Source: Sphingobium xanthum
GTDB lineage: Bacteria; Pseudomonadota; Alphaproteobacteria; Sphingomonadales; Sphingomonadaceae
DNA length: 64,000 nucleotides
Reading direction: 5' to 3'
Assembly: GCF_019737615.1 (NCBI RefSeq)
Contig: NZ_JAHKKS010000003.1
Span: 224,001-288,000 of the forward strand
Translations under genes and position numbers: made by a program
Part shown: in pieces, positions 1 through 7,992 of the stretch
Layout: every line of letters begins with the position of its first letter
Position numbering within the stretch: the stretch's first letter is position 1
Notes under the pieces: generated by a model
Databases searched by the model: none
What the model was told of the DNA's origin: nothing
The model's input: only the letters and a program-made list of their open reading frames with translations

Positions 1-570
1 GGCGTGCTGAAGACCGATGGTCTCGACGTCATGCTCAACTACAAGCGTGACATCGGCTTCGCTACGCTCGGCTTCAGCGTTGTGGGTAACTACACCTTCA
101 GCTCGAAGTTCAAGTCGAACGCTGCCGATCCTGCCGGTCTCGACCGTGATTGCGTTGGTTACTACTCGATCAACTGCAATCCGCAGCCGAAGTTCCAGTG
201 GACGCAGCGCACGACGCTCGGCTTCAAGATGTTCGATCTGTCGCTCCAGTGGCGCCACATCGACAAGATGCAGCAGGAGCCCGACGATATCGCCAACGGC
301 AACGGCCCCGGCTTCATCGGTACGCTGCCGGACGGTTCGTTCATGGATGCGCAGCACATCAAGGCTTACGACTATTTCGATCTCGCGGCCCGTTTCGACG
401 TGACCCGCAACTTCGAGTTCGTCGTGACCGTGAACAACCTGTTCGACCGCAAGCCGCCGATCGTCGGTTCGACCATCGGTACGACGACCTACAACAGCGG
501 CAACACCTATCCGTCGACCTACGACGCGCTGGGCCGTGCCTTCGCTGTGAGCGCCAAGGTCAAGTTCTGA
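1..570 (+). CDS. TonB-dependent outer-membrane receptor, C-terminal part
   Basis: Only the last 189 or so codons are present; the frame is open at the window edge, so the plug and most of the barrel lie upstream. The visible part has alternating beta-strand texture (YTFSSKF, DYFDLAARFDV), the motif VTVNNLFDRKPP typical of the final strands of TonB-dependent receptors, and a C-terminal aromatic residue (AKVKF) as recognised by the BAM machinery. It would import a ligand across the outer membrane with TonB energy; the substrate cannot be told from this part. A strong terminator follows 24 bases after the stop. Neighbours are a TPR/beta-hydroxylase-like gene and sulfotransferases. Confidence 0.9.
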   Translation, partial: GVLKTDGLDVMLNYKRDIGFATLGFSVVGNYTFSSKFKSNAADPAGLDRDCVGYYSINCNPQPKFQWTQRTTLGFKMFDLSLQWRHIDKMQQEPDDIANGNGPGFIGTLPDGSFMDAQHIKAYDYFDLAARFDVTRNFEFVVTVNNLFDRKPPIVGSTIGTTTYNSGNTYPSTYDALGRAFAVSAKVKF

Positions 571-593
571 TCCTCGGCATCGGAAAATGGAGA

Positions 594-621
594 AAGGCGG
601 GCTTCGGCCCGCCTTTTTTTT
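594..621 (+). terminator. Rho-independent terminator after the TonB-dependent receptor
   Basis: A perfect 9-bp stem (594-602 with 607-615) is closed by a TTCG tetraloop and followed by a run of T. It ends the receptor transcript, so the next gene at 648 probably has its own promoter or depends on read-through. Confidence 0.9.
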
Positions 622-647
622 GGCTTCCCGCCATGGCATAGAGCGGC

Positions 648-1844
648 ATGCAACCGAACGAAGCCGGCGATCCCATCGCGCTCAACAGCCACGGCATGGC
701 AGCCCTCTCCCGGCACGACTTTGCACAGGCCGCTCGCTTCTTCGAGCAGGCAGCCGGGCTCGACCCAACCGCCAAAGTCCTGTGGATCAACCTCGCGACC
801 GCGCAGCGTCAGCTCGGCGCGGAGGCCGCCGAGCGCGCCGCGCTCGATCAGGTGCTGGCGCTCGATCAGACTGACTTCATGGCGAACCTGCGCCTCGCGC
901 AATGGCATGAGCGCCGCGGCGAAAGCGCCGACGCGGCCGCACGGTGGCGCGGGGTCATCGCCCTTGCCCCGGCCGTCGAGCAACGCAGCCCGGAATTGCA
1001 GGCATTGCTCGATCATGCACAGACCTACATCGCGCAGGAACATAGCGCGCTCGCAGCGGTGCTGGACAGTCAGATGAAGGAGGCGATCGACGGGGCAGCG
1101 CCATCGGCGCGCCGCCGCTTCGGTGCGGCGATGGACTTCGCGCTCGGGCGTCGCAGCATCTACGCCAACGAGTGCAGCGGCCTCTACTACCCGTTCCTGC
1201 CGGCGGATGAATATTTCGACCGGGAGCTGTTCCCGTGGTTCGAGGCGCTTGAGGGTCAGACAGAGGCGATCACCGAGGAATTCCTCGCCATCTATCGCCG
1301 GCCGGATGCCGGCTTCGCGCCCTATGTCAAACAACCGGCGGGAACGCCCCAGAACCGCTGGACGCAGCTCGACGGCTCGACCGACTGGAGTTCGCTCTAT
1401 CTCTGGAAATATGGCGTGCCGAACCAGCCGGTGTGCGATGCCTGCCCCGCGACGGCCGCCGCGATCGCCGCCGTGCCGAGCGCGGCACTGCCGGGCCGGG
1501 CGCCGACTGCCTTCTTCTCGGTACTCGCGCCGCACAGCCATATCCCGCCGCACACGGGCGTCACCAATACCCGCACGATCGTCCATCTGCCGCTGATCGT
1601 CCCGCCGGACTGCGCGTTCCGCGTCGGTGGCGAGCGCCGGGAATGGGTCGTCGGCGAGGCCTTCGCGTTCGACGACACGATCGAGCATGAAGCCTGGAAC
1701 GGCAGCGACGAACTGCGTGCGGTGCTGATTCTCGACGTCTGGAACCCACATCTGAGCCAGGAAGAGCGCGACCTGATCGCCCGGTTCTACGAGGTCGCCG
1801 ACGCCAGCGGTCACCGGCCGCAAATGCTTGACGTTTCGAGCTAA
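648..1844 (+). CDS. TPR protein with aspartyl/asparaginyl beta-hydroxylase-like domain
   Basis: 398 aa. The first ~130 residues are TPR-like helical repeats (LNSHGMAALSRHDFAQAARFFEQA and a second unit). The C-terminal ~120 residues match the aspartyl/asparaginyl beta-hydroxylase family of 2-oxoglutarate/Fe(II) oxygenases. The segment PPHTGVTNTR (His near residue 302), HLPL, and FDDTIEHEAWN (His near residue 347) carry the two iron-binding histidines, and Arg residues lie between them for 2-oxoglutarate. There is no signal peptide, so it is probably cytoplasmic. Substrate unknown. Similar TPR/hydroxylase genes are often near TonB-dependent receptors and TPR-sulfotransferases in sphingomonads, as here; the latter point is from general knowledge. 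Confidence 0.8.
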   Translation: MQPNEAGDPIALNSHGMAALSRHDFAQAARFFEQAAGLDPTAKVLWINLATAQRQLGAEAAERAALDQVLALDQTDFMANLRLAQWHERRGESADAAARWRGVIALAPAVEQRSPELQALLDHAQTYIAQEHSALAAVLDSQMKEAIDGAAPSARRRFGAAMDFALGRRSIYANECSGLYYPFLPADEYFDRELFPWFEALEGQTEAITEEFLAIYRRPDAGFAPYVKQPAGTPQNRWTQLDGSTDWSSLYLWKYGVPNQPVCDACPATAAAIAAVPSAALPGRAPTAFFSVLAPHSHIPPHTGVTNTRTIVHLPLIVPPDCAFRVGGERREWVVGEAFAFDDTIEHEAWNGSDELRAVLILDVWNPHLSQEERDLIARFYEVADASGHRPQMLDVSS

Positions 1845-1891
1845 ACTGGAAAATATGGTTGCATTGTTAAACGCAGAGTGGGTGTGCGTTC

Positions 1892-2155
1892 ATGTCGACT
1901 ATTCTCTTGTCCCTCCTGCTCGCTTCGGCCGGGACCGAAGCAGCGGCGCCGAAGGAACCGGTGGACGTTCTGGATGTCCTGAAATGCATTCGGGAAGACG
2001 TCATCGGATCCCTGGCTCGTAAACGGAAGGTCTGCCATACGCTGCGCGAGTGGGAAGCCATCCGGCGCAATGCACAGGACGAATCGCGCCGCATCACACA
2101 GCCCGGCTGGCAGCCGCAGGATGAGGAGCGGGAAAAGGCCCTCTCCGGGGTCTGA
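1892..2155 (+). CDS. Small secreted two-cysteine protein, paralog 1
   Basis: 87 aa with a short hydrophobic N-terminus (STILLSLLLASAGTEA) that looks like a signal peptide. The core KCIREDVIGSLARKRKVC then HTLREWEAIRRNA has two cysteines 17 residues apart, which would form one disulfide if exported. The same core recurs in the gene at 2282, so the two are tandem duplicates. This small Cys-x16-Cys family is familiar in sphingomonads as uncharacterised proteins. No clear ribosome-binding site is seen. It has no tyrosine, which makes it an unlikely tyrosine-sulfation substrate for the nearby sulfotransferases. Function unknown. Confidence 0.75.
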   Translation: MSTILLSLLLASAGTEAAAPKEPVDVLDVLKCIREDVIGSLARKRKVCHTLREWEAIRRNAQDESRRITQPGWQPQDEEREKALSGV

Positions 2156-2281
2156 TTTTCGCGTACGCCATCATCGCCACAGGCCCGTATTGGTACGGCC
2201 CAAGATGTTGACCGTGTTGCGAAATTGGACCAATCTGCCTCCCATATTTGGAGAGGTCATCAAGCTTTTCGGAGTTTTCTC

Positions 2282-2521
2282 ATGTCCGTTCTTCTGTTCC
2301 CCCTTCTTCTCGCCGCCGCGGCCACCGATGCCGGCGAAGCCAAGCCCCCGCAGGTCGATCCGCGCGATACCGTCAAGTGCGTGCGCGAGGACGTGATCGG
2401 ATCGATCGCCCGCAAGCAGAAAGTCTGCCACACGCTGCGCGAGTGGGAAGCCATCCGCCGCAACGCCGAGACCGAGTCGCGCCGTATCATCCAGCCGGGC
2501 GCGGCGACCCAAAGCAACTGA
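2282..2521 (+). CDS. Small secreted two-cysteine protein, paralog 2
   Basis: 79 aa when started at the ATG at 2282, chosen because it directly precedes the hydrophobic signal segment SVLLFPLLLAAAATDAGEA; an in-frame ATG at 2225 would add 19 non-hydrophobic residues. The core KCVREDVIGSIARKQKVC followed by HTLREWEAIRRNA is nearly identical to that of the protein at 1892, including both cysteines. The signal peptides and C-termini have diverged, so the constraint lies on the Cys core. Function unknown; a periplasmic location is inferred. Confidence 0.8.
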   Translation: MSVLLFPLLLAAAATDAGEAKPPQVDPRDTVKCVREDVIGSIARKQKVCHTLREWEAIRRNAETESRRIIQPGAATQSN

Positions 2522-2530
2522 TCGGGATTT

Positions 2531-2558
2531 CCGAGGCCTGCCGGTGCGCGGGCCTCGG
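2531..2558 (+). terminator. GC-rich hairpin downstream of the two-Cys gene pair
   Basis: An 8-bp perfect stem (2531-2538 with 2551-2558) lies between the plus-strand small gene and the minus-strand sulfotransferase-like gene. There is no T tract, so terminator function is only suggested by its convergent position. Confidence 0.45.
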
Positions 2559-2605
2559 ATGCCGATTGCATTGACTTCGACGGGCAGCCCGGTCCCGCGA
2601 GCGTT

Positions 2606-3631
2606 CTAACAGAGGGCGTTCGGCAGCTTCATCGGAACACCTGCATTCCCCGCGACTGCCTCGGCCCAGATCGCGACCTTGTCGATTTCCTCGGCATGAG
2701 TAGCCGCGGCTTCTGCCTGTTCGAGATCGCGCTCCTTCGCGGAAAAGGCCTCGCCGGATTTCGAATGGCTTGAAAAGGCCGGCCCGCTTGCAATGGCCGC
2801 GATCGTCCGCGCATCCATCGGGATGGCGTAGAGCGATGCAAGCGCGGCAATCGCCGCCTCGGGATGGGCCAGCAGGGTCTCACTGTCGAGCGTCGCGACG
2901 CGCGCGCCAAAGCGCTGGCTCAGCTTGTTGAACATGGCGTGCTGCGCCAGCCAGCCGACTGCGGCAATCTGCAGATCGGTCAGCTTGATATAGTCGGCCG
3001 GCGCGAAGCCGAGATCCACGATGCCGTCGGCCAGCTGTCCCGCGAAAAGCTCCCGTACCCAGAGGCGGCCCCACATGCCTTTCTTCGCGATCGATCGCAG
3101 GAACGAGGTCAGCGGCGCATAGAGCATCAGCGCACTCGCGGTGGGACGGAGCCCCAGCGTCGCCGCCGCGAAGCCATTGAAGACATTGGACGGCTTGACG
3201 ATGACGCTCTCGCCCGGCCCGAACGGCCGCGCGAGCAGAGTGAGCGCCGAATCCAGCACGCCAGCGACCCGGTCCGGCTGGCCGCCGCGACGACGCCAGC
3301 CAACGATGTCGTTGAGGATCACAGGCTCCTTGAGACCCATCGCCATACCTGCCGCATCGAAGGCGCGGGCCACGAGTGTTGAGCAGCAATAGGCCGAGTG
3401 GAACACGAACTGAACGGGCGCGGGTCCCGGCCCCGCCGCGAGCGCCTCCAGACAATCCTGCCGGCGCAGCACGACGGTCTGCGCATCCTTGGGGAGATAT
3501 TCTTCTGTGATGAACGTAGCCCTGGCATGGACGTCGCGCGGCACATGGCGAAAGTGGATCGTGTCGCCGGTCGGATCATAGCGATGCGCCAGCCATTCGG
3601 CGCTGCCGATGATGGTCGTGATGTCGCTCAT
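2606..3631 (-). CDS. Sulfotransferase-like protein
   Basis: 341 aa. Near residues 76-90 the segment FVFHSAYCCSTLVARAF has the form of the 5-prime phosphosulfate-binding loop of PAPS-dependent sulfotransferases (normally PxSGTT-like); here the loop is Ser-Ala-Tyr-Cys-Cys-Ser-Thr, as in a divergent bacterial subgroup. No signal peptide or membrane segment. It begins 22 bases after the end of the upstream TPR-sulfotransferase gene, so the two are probably co-transcribed. Substrate unknown. Kinase-like P-loop proteins are the alternative, but the C-C-S-T loop plus the adjacent sulfotransferase favours this call. Confidence 0.7.
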   Translation of the reverse strand: MSDITTIIGSAEWLAHRYDPTGDTIHFRHVPRDVHARATFITEEYLPKDAQTVVLRRQDCLEALAAGPGPAPVQFVFHSAYCCSTLVARAFDAAGMAMGLKEPVILNDIVGWRRRGGQPDRVAGVLDSALTLLARPFGPGESVIVKPSNVFNGFAAATLGLRPTASALMLYAPLTSFLRSIAKKGMWGRLWVRELFAGQLADGIVDLGFAPADYIKLTDLQIAAVGWLAQHAMFNKLSQRFGARVATLDSETLLAHPEAAIAALASLYAIPMDARTIAAIASGPAFSSHSKSGEAFSAKERDLEQAEAAATHAEEIDKVAIWAEAVAGNAGVPMKLPNALC

Positions 3632-3652
3632 GCCGCCCTCATCTCCTGCGCC

Positions 3653-5152
3653 TCACGCATAGCCGAACCGCTCGATCCAGGGTGCGAGGATCGGCATGAC
3701 CGGCTCGAGATATCTGGCATAGGGTTCCCATTGCCGGCGCCCGTCATAAAGGCCCTGGCGCACCTGCGTCGCGCTCGCCGTGGCCACCCCGCGGCGCTGG
3801 GCCGTGCGGTCGAAGCGCTTGAGATCGGCGGTCCAGTCCATTCCGAGGAACCCGCACAGCGCCTGCGTCGCACGATCGAAGTCCGTGACAAGCGACTCAT
3901 AGCGCACCACATGCGTGTTGAGCGGTAGCCGCTCGACGCACTGCTCGGTTAGCCGCATCAGCGCATCATAGTGCCGCGCCGTGCTGGTGAGGTCGGAATA
4001 GTCGTAGGTCGCGGCGGTCATCGCGAAATTGGTATGATAGCAGCTCCAGACGATCTCGCGCGGGTCACGCCGCATCAGTAGCACGCGCGCCTCGGGGAAC
4101 AGCCGTGCGATGATCGGCAGGCGCATGCCCTTGAGCGGGTCCATGTCGACGAACATGCTTCCGCCCGGTGCGGACACGCTCTGCATGACCATCGACCAAT
4201 AGGCATCGCGATAAGGGCGGGCACCGGACTGATCGAGCGCACGCAGCACTGCTAGGCCGTCCTCGGGCAGCAGGAAGCGCTCGTCCGCATGCATGAGCGT
4301 CGGACGCTCCTCCAACGCCACGATGCCGTCCGCGCTGGCGAGGATATTCTCGACGAGCGTGGTGCCCGAGCGCGGATAGCCAGTGAGGAAGACATGGCGA
4401 TCGAAGGATGGTTGCGCATCGGCCGGGAGCGCCCAGTCCGTCACGTCCTCATCGCGCAGGCTTCGGTCGATCTGCTCGATCAGCGCGATCTGCGCCGGCG
4501 TCTTGTCGCGGAAGCGCCGCTCGAACAGCGTCCGGAACAGCCGCTTGGAGGCGCTATAGGCCGCGAAGGCACCGTCGTAATCGCCAAGCTGCTCCAGCAT
4601 GTCGCCGAGCACGCTCAGCGCCGTCACACGCGGCGGCCCTTCCTCGCGATTGCCGGCCAGTGCGCGCTCCAGCCGGGCGCGCGCATGCTCGGCCTGCCTT
4701 TGCTCGACGGCCGATTGCCCGATCGCGGCGGCGGCGACCAGATTGCCCGGATCGAGCGCGAGCGCCCGCTCGGCCTGCGCCCGTCCCTCCTCATGCTCGC
4801 CGCGCACGACCGTGATCGCGCTCAGCCCGGCCCAGGCCTCGGCCTGCCGGGGATCGAGCTCCGCCGCGCGCGCATAGCAGGTCCGCGCATTGTCGAAGGA
4901 CGCACCGGCCGAAAGCGTGAACGCCTTCTGCAGCCAGGCATCGGCATGGTTCGGATAGGCCTCGATCACCGCATCGCAAGCGAGCACAGCATCGCGCAGC
5001 CGCCCGGCCTCGCGATAAAGGGTCGCCAGCACGAGTCGCGCCTCGACGTCACCCGGCGTCTGGCGCAGGAGCTGCTCCAGGAGCGCGGTCGCTCCCGGAA
5101 CATCCTGTGCCGCCAGCGCATCGGCGATCGCATTGTCGAGGGATGACTGCAT
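3653..5152 (-). CDS. TPR-containing sulfotransferase
   Basis: 499 aa from the ATG at 5152, which has AAGGAG six bases upstream; an upstream in-frame ATG at 5188 lacks such a site. Residues 1-~210 are tetratricopeptide repeats. The C-terminal half is a PAPS-dependent sulfotransferase: FLTGYPRSGTTLVENILAS (residues ~255-273) is the phosphosulfate loop and LLMRRDPREIVWSCY the 3-prime-phosphate site. It would transfer sulfate from PAPS to a hydroxyl of an unknown acceptor, perhaps a protein held by the TPRs. It lies 32 bases downstream of clpB with no terminator between, and upstream of a second sulfotransferase-like gene. Confidence 0.88.
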   Translation of the reverse strand: MQSSLDNAIADALAAQDVPGATALLEQLLRQTPGDVEARLVLATLYREAGRLRDAVLACDAVIEAYPNHADAWLQKAFTLSAGASFDNARTCYARAAELDPRQAEAWAGLSAITVVRGEHEEGRAQAERALALDPGNLVAAAAIGQSAVEQRQAEHARARLERALAGNREEGPPRVTALSVLGDMLEQLGDYDGAFAAYSASKRLFRTLFERRFRDKTPAQIALIEQIDRSLRDEDVTDWALPADAQPSFDRHVFLTGYPRSGTTLVENILASADGIVALEERPTLMHADERFLLPEDGLAVLRALDQSGARPYRDAYWSMVMQSVSAPGGSMFVDMDPLKGMRLPIIARLFPEARVLLMRRDPREIVWSCYHTNFAMTAATYDYSDLTSTARHYDALMRLTEQCVERLPLNTHVVRYESLVTDFDRATQALCGFLGMDWTADLKRFDRTAQRRGVATASATQVRQGLYDGRRQWEPYARYLEPVMPILAPWIERFGYA

Positions 5153-5184
5153 CGCTCCTTCCCTCAACGGCACGCAAAGCAGCG

Positions 5185-7761
5185 TCAAGCGGAGATTTTG
5201 AGGCCTCCGTCGCCCTCGTCGATATGCACGACCGTCCCGTCCGGTACCTCGCCGCGCAGGATGAGATCGGCCAGCGGATCCTGCAGATAGCGCTGCACCG
5301 CCCGCTTGAGTGGCCGCGCCCCATAGACCGGATCATAGCCGACCCGGCCCAGCCAGGCGCGCGCGGCATCGGTCAGGTCCAGCGTCACCTTGCGGTCCTT
5401 GAGCAGCTTGCTCACCCGCCCGACCTGAATGTCCACGATCGGCGCCATATGCGCGGCGCCCAGCCGATGGAACAGGATCACCTCGTCGAGACGATTGAGG
5501 AACTCCGGCCGGAAATGCGCCCGGACCAGCTCCATCACCTGATCCTCGACCTTCTCGACCGGCTCGTCATCGGCCAGCCCCGTCAGGAACTGGCTGCCGA
5601 TGTTCGAGGTCAGCACGATGATCGTGTTGGTGAAGTCGACCGTGCGGCCCTGCCCGTCGGTTAGGCGCCCGTCGTCGAGTACCTGGAGCAGGATGTTGAA
5701 CACATCGCCATGTGCCTTCTCCACCTCGTCGAACAGCACGACCTGATAGGGCCGCCGCCGCACTGCCTCGGTCAGCACGCCGCCTTCCTCATAGCCGACA
5801 TAGCCCGGAGGCGCGCCGATCAGCCGCGCGACCGAGTGCTTCTCCATGAATTCGCTCATGTCGATGCGCACCATCGCGTTGTCGTCGTCGAACAGGAAGC
5901 CGGCGAGCGCCTTGGTCAGCTCGGTCTTGCCGACGCCCGTGGGGCCTAGGAACAGGAACGAGCCGAGCGGCCGGTTCGGGTCCTGCAGGCCCGCACGCGA
6001 GCGGCGCACGGCGGTCGAGACGGCCTTAACCGCATCGGCCTGCCCGATGACGCGCTTGCCCAGCATCTCTTCCATGGCAAGCAGCTTCTCGCGCTCGCCT
6101 TCCATCATCTTATCGACCGGAATGCCGGTCCAGCGCGACACGACCGAGGCAATGTCCTCGCTGGTCACTTCCTCGCGCAGCATCGCGCCCTCGGCCGCAG
6201 TCGCGGCTTCGGCCAGCTGCTTTTCCAGCTGCGGGATCGTGCCATATTGCAGCTCGCCCGCTTTCGCGAGATCGCCGGTGCGCTGCGCCTGATCCAGCGC
6301 CACGCGCGCGGCGTCCAACTGCTCCTTGAGCCGGCTCTCGCCCGCGATCTTGTCCTTCTCCGCCTGCCAGCGCGTGGTCAGCTCGGCCGATTGCTGCTCC
6401 AGATTGGCGAGGTCCGCTTCCAGTGCGTGGAGACGGTCCTTACTCGCCTGATCGCTCTCCTTCTTCAGCGCCTCCCGCTCGATCTTGAGCTGGATGATGC
6501 GCCGATCGAGATTTTCGATCTCCTCGGGCTTGGACTCGACTTCCATGCGCAGGCGCGAGGCGGCCTCGTCCATGAGGTCGATCGCCTTGTCCGGCAGGAA
6601 ACGGTCGGTGATGTAGCGATTGGAAAGCGTCGCGGCCGAGACCAAGGCGCCGTCCGTGATCCGCACGCCGTGGTGCAGCTCATATTTCTCCTTGAGCCCG
6701 CGCAGGATCGAGATCGTGTCCTCCACCGTCGGCTCACCCACGAACACCGGCTGGAAGCGCCGCTGGAGCGCGGGGTCCTTCTCGACATGCTTGCGATATT
6801 CATCGAGCGTGGTCGCGCCGATGCAGTGCAACTCGCCGCGCGCAAGGGCAGGCTTGAGCAGGTTGGAGGCGTCCATCGCGCCTTCGCTCTTCCCCGCGCC
6901 GATCAGCGTGTGCATCTCGTCGATGAAGAGCACGATCTGGCCTTCGCCGGCCTTCACCTCGTCAAGCACGCCTTTGAGGCGCTCCTCGAACTCGCCGCGA
7001 TATTTGGCGCCCGCGATCAGGCTGCCCATGTCGAGCGCCATCAGGGTGCGGTCCTTCAGCGTATCCGGCACGTCGCCATTGGTGATGCGCAGCGCGAGAC
7101 CCTCGGCGATCGCGGTCTTGCCGACACCGGGTTCACCGATCAGCACCGGATTGTTCTTGGTGCGCCGGGCGAGGATCTGGATGGTGCGGCGAATTTCCTC
7201 GTCGCGGCCGATCACCGGATCGAGCTTGCCGTCGCGCGCCGCCTCGGTGAGGTCGCGCGCGAACTTCTTGAGCGCATCATAGCGATCCTCGGCCGACGCC
7301 GTGTCGGCGGTCTTGCCCTTGCGCAGCTCGTTGATCGCGGCGTTCAGCGCCTCGGGCTTGAGGCCCGCCGCCGCCAGCGCCTTGCCGGCCGCCGTCGTCG
7401 AGGAGAGCGCCAGCGCCAGCAACAGGCGCTCGACGGTCACGTAAGAGTCGCCCGCCTTCTGCGCGACCTGCTCGGCCTGATCCAGCACGCGCACCGCATC
7501 ATTGTCGAGGCCCGGCGTCTGCTGCGCGCCGCTGCCCGAGACGGAGGGCACCTTGGCCAGTGCCGCATCGGTTTCGCGCAGCGCGGTCGCCGCGTGGCCG
7601 CCAGCCGCCTTGATGAGGCCGCTCGCCATGCCCTGCTCATCCTCGAGCAAGGCCTTCAGCAGATGTTCCGGCGCGATCCGCTGGTGATTCATCCGGATCG
7701 CCACGGTCTGGGCGCTCTGGAGGAAACCCTTGGCGCGGTCGGTGAATTTTTCGAGGTTCAT
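5185..7761 (-). CDS. clpB: ATP-dependent disaggregase ClpB
   Basis: 858 aa from the ATG at 7761, preceded by GGGGAGA; this start gives the usual [19 protein letters not shown]-terminus. Order: N-domain (1-~145), AAA1 with [13 protein letters not shown], coiled-coil middle domain ([30 protein letters not shown] region), AAA2 with [15 protein letters not shown], and the C-terminal ClpB region. Cytoplasmic hexamer that pulls apart aggregated proteins with DnaK. A heat-shock-type promoter sits immediately upstream. Length and all motifs are normal. Confidence 0.98.
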   Translation of the reverse strand: MNLEKFTDRAKGFLQSAQTVAIRMNHQRIAPEHLLKALLEDEQGMASGLIKAAGGHAATALRETDAALAKVPSVSGSGAQQTPGLDNDAVRVLDQAEQVAQKAGDSYVTVERLLLALALSSTTAAGKALAAAGLKPEALNAAINELRKGKTADTASAEDRYDALKKFARDLTEAARDGKLDPVIGRDEEIRRTIQILARRTKNNPVLIGEPGVGKTAIAEGLALRITNGDVPDTLKDRTLMALDMGSLIAGAKYRGEFEERLKGVLDEVKAGEGQIVLFIDEMHTLIGAGKSEGAMDASNLLKPALARGELHCIGATTLDEYRKHVEKDPALQRRFQPVFVGEPTVEDTISILRGLKEKYELHHGVRITDGALVSAATLSNRYITDRFLPDKAIDLMDEAASRLRMEVESKPEEIENLDRRIIQLKIEREALKKESDQASKDRLHALEADLANLEQQSAELTTRWQAEKDKIAGESRLKEQLDAARVALDQAQRTGDLAKAGELQYGTIPQLEKQLAEAATAAEGAMLREEVTSEDIASVVSRWTGIPVDKMMEGEREKLLAMEEMLGKRVIGQADAVKAVSTAVRRSRAGLQDPNRPLGSFLFLGPTGVGKTELTKALAGFLFDDDNAMVRIDMSEFMEKHSVARLIGAPPGYVGYEEGGVLTEAVRRRPYQVVLFDEVEKAHGDVFNILLQVLDDGRLTDGQGRTVDFTNTIIVLTSNIGSQFLTGLADDEPVEKVEDQVMELVRAHFRPEFLNRLDEVILFHRLGAAHMAPIVDIQVGRVSKLLKDRKVTLDLTDAARAWLGRVGYDPVYGARPLKRAVQRYLQDPLADLILRGEVPDGTVVHIDEGDGGLKISA

Positions 7762-7782
7762 AGGCTCTCCCCTTCGGAGCCT

Positions 7783-7813
7783 CCCAGATAATGTTGCCGA
7801 AATGCCACACAAG
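7783..7813 (-). promoter_or_regulatory. RpoH (sigma-32) type promoter of clpB
   Basis: Read on the minus strand: CTTG (7813-7810), a 17-base spacer, then ATTATCTGGG (7792-7783). The alphaproteobacterial RpoH consensus is CTTG-N17/18-CYTATNTNNG, so all but one defined base match. The -10 element ends 21 bases before the clpB ATG, giving a short leader. The family consensus is from general knowledge; the match was read by eye. Confidence 0.75.
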
Positions 7814-7840
7814 AGCGGGGGCGAATTTTTCTGGCACTAA

Positions 7841-7985
7841 ATCACCCCTCCCTTTCAAGGGAGGGGTCGAACAGAGGCACGTGACTCTGTTCGAGGGTGG
7901 GTGTCGCGCAGCGATTTGTAACATCGCGCCGATGCCCGGCGTCGCAAGGCACCACCCCAACCCCTCCTCTGAAGAGGAGGGGCTA
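7841..7985. repeat. Intergenic palindromic element (multiple inverted repeats)
   Basis: Between the b561-chemoreceptor gene and clpB there are three stem-loops: 7845-7854 with 7857-7866 (CCCCTCCCTT / AAGGGAGGGG), 7867-7876 with 7885-7894 (TCGAACAGAG / CTCTGTTCGA), and 7961-7970 with 7973-7982 (CCCCTCCTCT / AGAGGAGGGG). The outer two are near-copies flanking the element like terminal repeats, with GGGTGGGTG and CACCACCCC just inside. It looks like a dispersed non-coding repeat of the kind frequent in sphingomonad genomes and may also act as terminator for the chemoreceptor operon. Confidence 0.6.
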
Positions 7986-7992
7986 ATCTTGG

